Shown piece after piece: positions 60,876-64,000 of a stretch of 64,000 nt of DNA. Location: NCBI GenBank assembly GCA_016787565.1, contig JAEUUG010000015.1, positions 1-64,000 of the forward strand. Reading direction: 5' to 3'. Below the pieces are notes generated by a model that did not search any database, was not told the DNA's origin, and saw nothing but the letters and a program-made list of their open reading frames with translations. The number at the start of each line of letters is the position of its first letter. Positions within the stretch are counted from its first letter, which is position 1. This stretch comes from Cyclobacteriaceae bacterium. GTDB taxonomy: Bacteria > Bacteroidota > Bacteroidia > Cytophagales > Cyclobacteriaceae. The position numbers and the translations under genes are program-made.

Positions 60876-61004
60876 AAAGACATTTAGTCCTGGAAGTTAA
60901 ATTTGCTTCATAACCCACTACCAAACTTTCTCTATCGCGATAATTTTAACCTAAGCACTTCAGGTGGATGTACATTTTTAAAGGTATATCTCTTACCAAA
61001 CATC

Positions 61005-63035
61005 TTATTTGGACTTGACTACAGACAAAACCAAAGCATCGTTGGCTTTAATAAAGAGCGAGTCGCTAACCGGCATAACGCCATACAATGCGGTGCCTAG
61101 TTTCCAGCCCTTTTTTATTATTAGACGGGTTGTGATGTCGGCTGAATTGTAGTTGATTAAAATATAAACTTTCTCTTGTTCACTAATGGTATGTTCAGTT
61201 GTGCCAATAGACGAATTCGACTGTTGCAAAATGCGTTGTTCAATCAACGGCTTTGCAATTTCTGTATAGATGCGGGAATAAGCCGGTTGACCTTTATCAA
61301 AAGCACCAGTTGTAGTGGTAAGATTGTGCTCTAATGGGAATGCAAGAAAATAAATAACACCCTTGCCATAACTCGATTTTATGAAGATTGGATTGCCATC
61401 TTCCTCTTTTGCGAGGACTGTGGTGATACCGGGGTTAATAATAATTTTTCTTTCGGCAGTGAAAGAAAAAATTAAACTATCACTATCCATTTTTGCTTTA
61501 AACGAGGCGGTAGCCCTTCTTTTAATATTGGTGGAAACTTCCAAGCCCAATGGTTCAGTAAAAGTTGGCAGGTACACATCATCAACCGAAATGTATAACG
61601 TGGCACCTGTCTTTACCTTATCCAATAATTTCAGCCAATCCGACTTGAACAAAGGATCAATGCCTTTGATGGATGGCAAAAGGTACAACGGTGCATCTTT
61701 TAATTCCTGTCCAGCTTTCTGGAATTGAAAATCAAAGCCGGCTTGCTTCGCTAAAATAAAACTGGTGTAAGCAACACTCCAACTGTCTTGCCCCTCAGTT
61801 AAAATGCATATCGCTTCGGTTTTGCGCTGGGGCAAAGCCTTAAATGGCAGTTTATCCAGAAAGTTGCTGAATGATTTCATCTCCAACATGACCGGCTTTG
61901 GTGTACGATCCTCTTTGATCAAACCCAATTCTGCTTCTACTGAAGCATAGTTGTAGGGCGGATAAGTAAAACTTTTCTGGTCATACGCACACCACCAAAA
62001 CGTTCCTTTACAATCGTGTGCCCAATTACTGAACAACGCTGTTCGGGCAAACGCTGCCTTTTCCATTTCACCGGCAGTCATTGGGCCCATAACACCTGTT
62101 TCCTCTGTGAGTGCCGGCTTGCCTCCAATATCAGCATACATTCGTGTTTCTGCCGCCCCGTGTAAAATGGTGCGCATAGTATTGATTGCATCCTGGCTGG
62201 CATATTTCGTCCATAAAGAATAGGGATGTGTTGTTAACACATCGGTAGTGGCAGCCTGATCAATAATTCTCCAACTCGCATTCATATCAGCACTCAGGCT
62301 GTGCATGCCTGAAACCACCGGCCGGGTTTTGTCCGCTGCTTTTATAGTACTACTTAATAAGGCGCTCCAAACATAAGCGGCAGAATGGTTTTCAATGGTA
62401 CCCATTTCATTGCACTCATTACCAAAGTCCCAGGCAATAATGGCAGGTTTGTGTTTAAACCTTTTTACAAAGCTGCTGACAAATTTTTGTTGCCATGCTA
62501 ACGATTCACTATCGGTTAGAATATTTCTCCCTTCCAATGCAGGGGGCACATATAACTGTCCGCTCATCCATCCCGTTATCAGCGCCACAATTAATTTTAG
62601 GTTGTACTTTTGTGCAAGGTCTGCCATCACTTCAAAGTGTTGCATCTCTTGTTCACTCAACCCATCGCTGCCCACACCTGATAAGGGTATAGGTTGTCCA
62701 TCGTTAAACGCGATGTATTTTTTAAAGCCCCTACCAGAATACACTGTATAAATAGGTTGAAAATCTGGCCACAACGGAAACACGCGCAAAACCTTAATAC
62801 CGTTTTCTGATAGTTGCTTAAAGTCTGCTTCAATAATATCCGGTCTCCAATTGCGCCAGGTGTGCGTACCCGCATGAGATGCCCAATAATTTACGCCTAC
62901 AGAAAATGAACCTGGTTTGGTCAGCAGGCTATCCTGTGCATAAAGCGCAGTGTTACACAATCCTATAATCGCTACCAAAAAGATTTCTCTTAATGCTACA
63001 TACGTTGTATGACGTTTATTCTGCATTTCTTTCAT
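61005..63035 (-). CDS. GH5-like cellulase/mannanase-family glycoside hydrolase
   Basis: A 676-aa secreted enzyme with signal peptide (EIFLVAIIGLCNTALYAQ). Residues about 45-390 form a (beta/alpha)8 clan GH-A domain: VGVNYWASHAGTHTW, WDFGNECNEMG with the acid/base Glu (about residue 205) and ALTEETGVMG with the nucleophile Glu. The remaining ~280 residues resemble the GATase-like/beta-sandwich part of large glycosidases (PLYLLPSIKGIDPLF, YGKGVIYFLAFPLEHNL). It is 35 bp from the GH3 gene on the same strand. The exact substrate (beta-mannan, beta-glucan or other) cannot be fixed. Confidence 0.83.
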   Translation of the reverse strand: MKEMQNKRHTTYVALREIFLVAIIGLCNTALYAQDSLLTKPGSFSVGVNYWASHAGTHTWRNWRPDIIEADFKQLSENGIKVLRVFPLWPDFQPIYTVYSGRGFKKYIAFNDGQPIPLSGVGSDGLSEQEMQHFEVMADLAQKYNLKLIVALITGWMSGQLYVPPALEGRNILTDSESLAWQQKFVSSFVKRFKHKPAIIAWDFGNECNEMGTIENHSAAYVWSALLSSTIKAADKTRPVVSGMHSLSADMNASWRIIDQAATTDVLTTHPYSLWTKYASQDAINTMRTILHGAAETRMYADIGGKPALTEETGVMGPMTAGEMEKAAFARTALFSNWAHDCKGTFWWCAYDQKSFTYPPYNYASVEAELGLIKEDRTPKPVMLEMKSFSNFLDKLPFKALPQRKTEAICILTEGQDSWSVAYTSFILAKQAGFDFQFQKAGQELKDAPLYLLPSIKGIDPLFKSDWLKLLDKVKTGATLYISVDDVYLPTFTEPLGLEVSTNIKRRATASFKAKMDSDSLIFSFTAERKIIINPGITTVLAKEEDGNPIFIKSSYGKGVIYFLAFPLEHNLTTTTGAFDKGQPAYSRIYTEIAKPLIEQRILQQSNSSIGTTEHTISEQEKVYILINYNSADITTRLIIKKGWKLGTALYGVMPVSDSLFIKANDALVLSVVKSK

Positions 63036-63070
63036 GAAAAAGTTAAGGAAACCGTAGTCCTTAAAATGGA

Positions 63071-64000
63071 TTACTCTATCAGGAAATCAGGGCCGGTAAC
63101 CGAAATGGCAGTCTCGACAAAACTAATGTTAGAGTTGGGCTGACCACCGCCTACATAAATTTTAAATGAACCCGCTGTAACTACCCGCTTAAACGAATCA
63201 TTTATAATAGAAAGTTGATACGGTGTCAACTCAAATTCAAAAGTTTTAGTCTCGCCTTTTTTTACGTAAACTCGTTTGAAGCCTGCTAACGATCGAATGG
63301 ATGTGGGGAAAGAAGTAGATGTATTCGCCACGTAAAGTTGAGCTACTTCTTCTCCGTCATGGTTTCCTGTATTCTTTATATCAACGGCTATTTTTAAAGA
63401 GTTACCCGTAACTACCGATTCGGGCACTCGCAGGTTTTTATACTCAAATTTTGAATAGCTTAATCCATACCCAAACGGATATAAGACATCTCCTTTAAAG
63501 TAGCGATAGGTTCTACCTTCCATTCGGTAATCTTTAAAGTCAGGCAAGTCATTAACTGATTTATAAAATGTAATCGGTAAACGACCTGATGGATTCACTT
63601 CACCGTACAGCAAGCGCGCGAGTGCAGTACCGGTTGCCTCACCTGGATAAAATGCCTGAACTATAGCGGGTAGATTTTCTGCCTCCCAGTTTAAGGCTAT
63701 TGCGCTTCCGCTGAAATTAATGTAGACAATCGGCTTTCCTGTTGTATGAAGTTCCTTCAGCAAATCCTCCTGTATGCTGGGAAGATTAATGTGTGTGCGA
63801 TCGCCATGTGCAAAACCATCCGTTTCCAATTTCATTTCTTCACCTTCCAGATTGGATGATATTCCACCACAAAATATAATAACATCGGCTTTCTTCGCGG
63901 CTTCCAATGCTTCCTTCCGCAAATTGCGTGATGTCTCAACCCATGTTAACGTGGCAAATTGCTGTTGATAATTGCTGCTCCACCAAAATGCTACAACCGA
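63071..64000 (-). CDS. GH3 beta-glucosidase, C-terminal part (5' end beyond window)
   Basis: The frame is open to the window edge, so only about 309 C-terminal residues are seen; the apparent start at 63922 is a TTG inside the gene. Visible parts are the (alpha/beta)6 sandwich domain (KKADVIIFCGGISSNLEGEE, GKPIVYINFSGSAIALNW, QAFYPGEATGTALARLLYGE, NPSGRLPITFY), YPFGYGLSYSKF, and a fibronectin III-like end (AQLYVANTSTSF, KGETKTFEFELTPYQLS). This matches exo-acting GH3 beta-glucosidases or xylosidases. It is upstream of, and probably co-transcribed with, the GH5-like gene. Confidence 0.92.
   Translation of the reverse strand, partial: SVVAFWWSSNYQQQFATLTWVETSRNLRKEALEAAKKADVIIFCGGISSNLEGEEMKLETDGFAHGDRTHINLPSIQEDLLKELHTTGKPIVYINFSGSAIALNWEAENLPAIVQAFYPGEATGTALARLLYGEVNPSGRLPITFYKSVNDLPDFKDYRMEGRTYRYFKGDVLYPFGYGLSYSKFEYKNLRVPESVVTGNSLKIAVDIKNTGNHDGEEVAQLYVANTSTSFPTSIRSLAGFKRVYVKKGETKTFEFELTPYQLSIINDSFKRVVTAGSFKIYVGGGQPNSNISFVETAISVTGPDFLIE

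Overview
The window looks like the chromosome of a free-living Bacteroidota, probably of the Cytophagales type. It has two SusC/SusD outer-membrane pairs, many lipoproteins with LxxC signal peptides, LytS/LytTR and propeller-type sensor systems, a Bacteroidota-style TonB, and genes that mostly lack strong Shine-Dalgarno sites. The phylum is a confident inference; anything finer is a guess. I see no phage, plasmid or CRISPR array. One tRNA gene, tRNA-Gly(CCC), lies at the left edge.

Layout. 1-2.1 kb is an AT-rich, repeat-rich patch after the tRNA, with a CHASE2-like lipoprotein and a REP-associated tyrosine transposase flanked by its palindromes. 2.1-6.6 kb holds an FdhF/YdeP-type molybdopterin oxidoreductase and its maturation protein FdhD, with a serine hydrolase between them. 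6.65-8.5 kb is a decayed beta-mannan locus: GH26 mannanase, the N-terminal stub of a sodium:sugar symporter, and a mannose-6-phosphate-isomerase-like cupin. 8.6-16.2 kb is housekeeping: an Lnt-like acyltransferase, a membrane-bound AraC regulator, Gfo/Idh/MocA, TrmN6, YceI, MarR and an M3 peptidase. 16.3-19.7 kb is a compact sucrose-type operon: SLC45-like permease, GH100-like invertase, PfkB kinase. 19.8-23.0 kb is a five-PAS histidine kinase with a single-domain response regulator. 23.8-29.7 kb is a SusC-SusD-lipoprotein-lipoprotein operon on the minus strand, preceded on that strand by a beta-propeller sensor kinase and a LuxR-type regulator (30.0-33.5 kb). 33.8-43.2 kb is mixed: an ECF sigma factor with a small membrane protein, a TolB-like protein, a YHS protein, CorA, an ExbB-like protein, LytS/LytTR, DUF1080, TonB and patatin.

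The most interesting part is 43-61 kb, where genes related to phosphorus compounds are concentrated. It contains a TonB-dependent receptor next to a YncE/phosphoesterase fusion, an NPP-like alkaline phosphatase-superfamily protein, a second SusC/SusD pair and a divergent XRE-cupin regulator. These are followed by a DAO-type FAD oxidoreductase of the kind found in phosphonate clusters, a PHP phosphatase, a DUF5690/MFS-like transporter, a PhnX-like HAD hydrolase (DxAGT motif plus cap lysine) and a PhnZ-like mixed-valent di-iron HD oxygenase that keeps the known PhnZ active-site residues I can place. I read this as a candidate phosphonate-utilisation locus in which a SusC/D pair is linked to two C-P bond cleaving enzymes. 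There is no PhnW transaminase, PhnY hydroxylase, PhnCDE transporter or C-P lyase in the window. A perfect palindrome sits 7 nt before the regulator start codon, and a related half-site lies upstream of the PhnZ-like gene.

The right edge (61-64 kb) begins another glycan locus with a GH5-like hydrolase and the C-terminal part of a GH3 enzyme that runs off the window.
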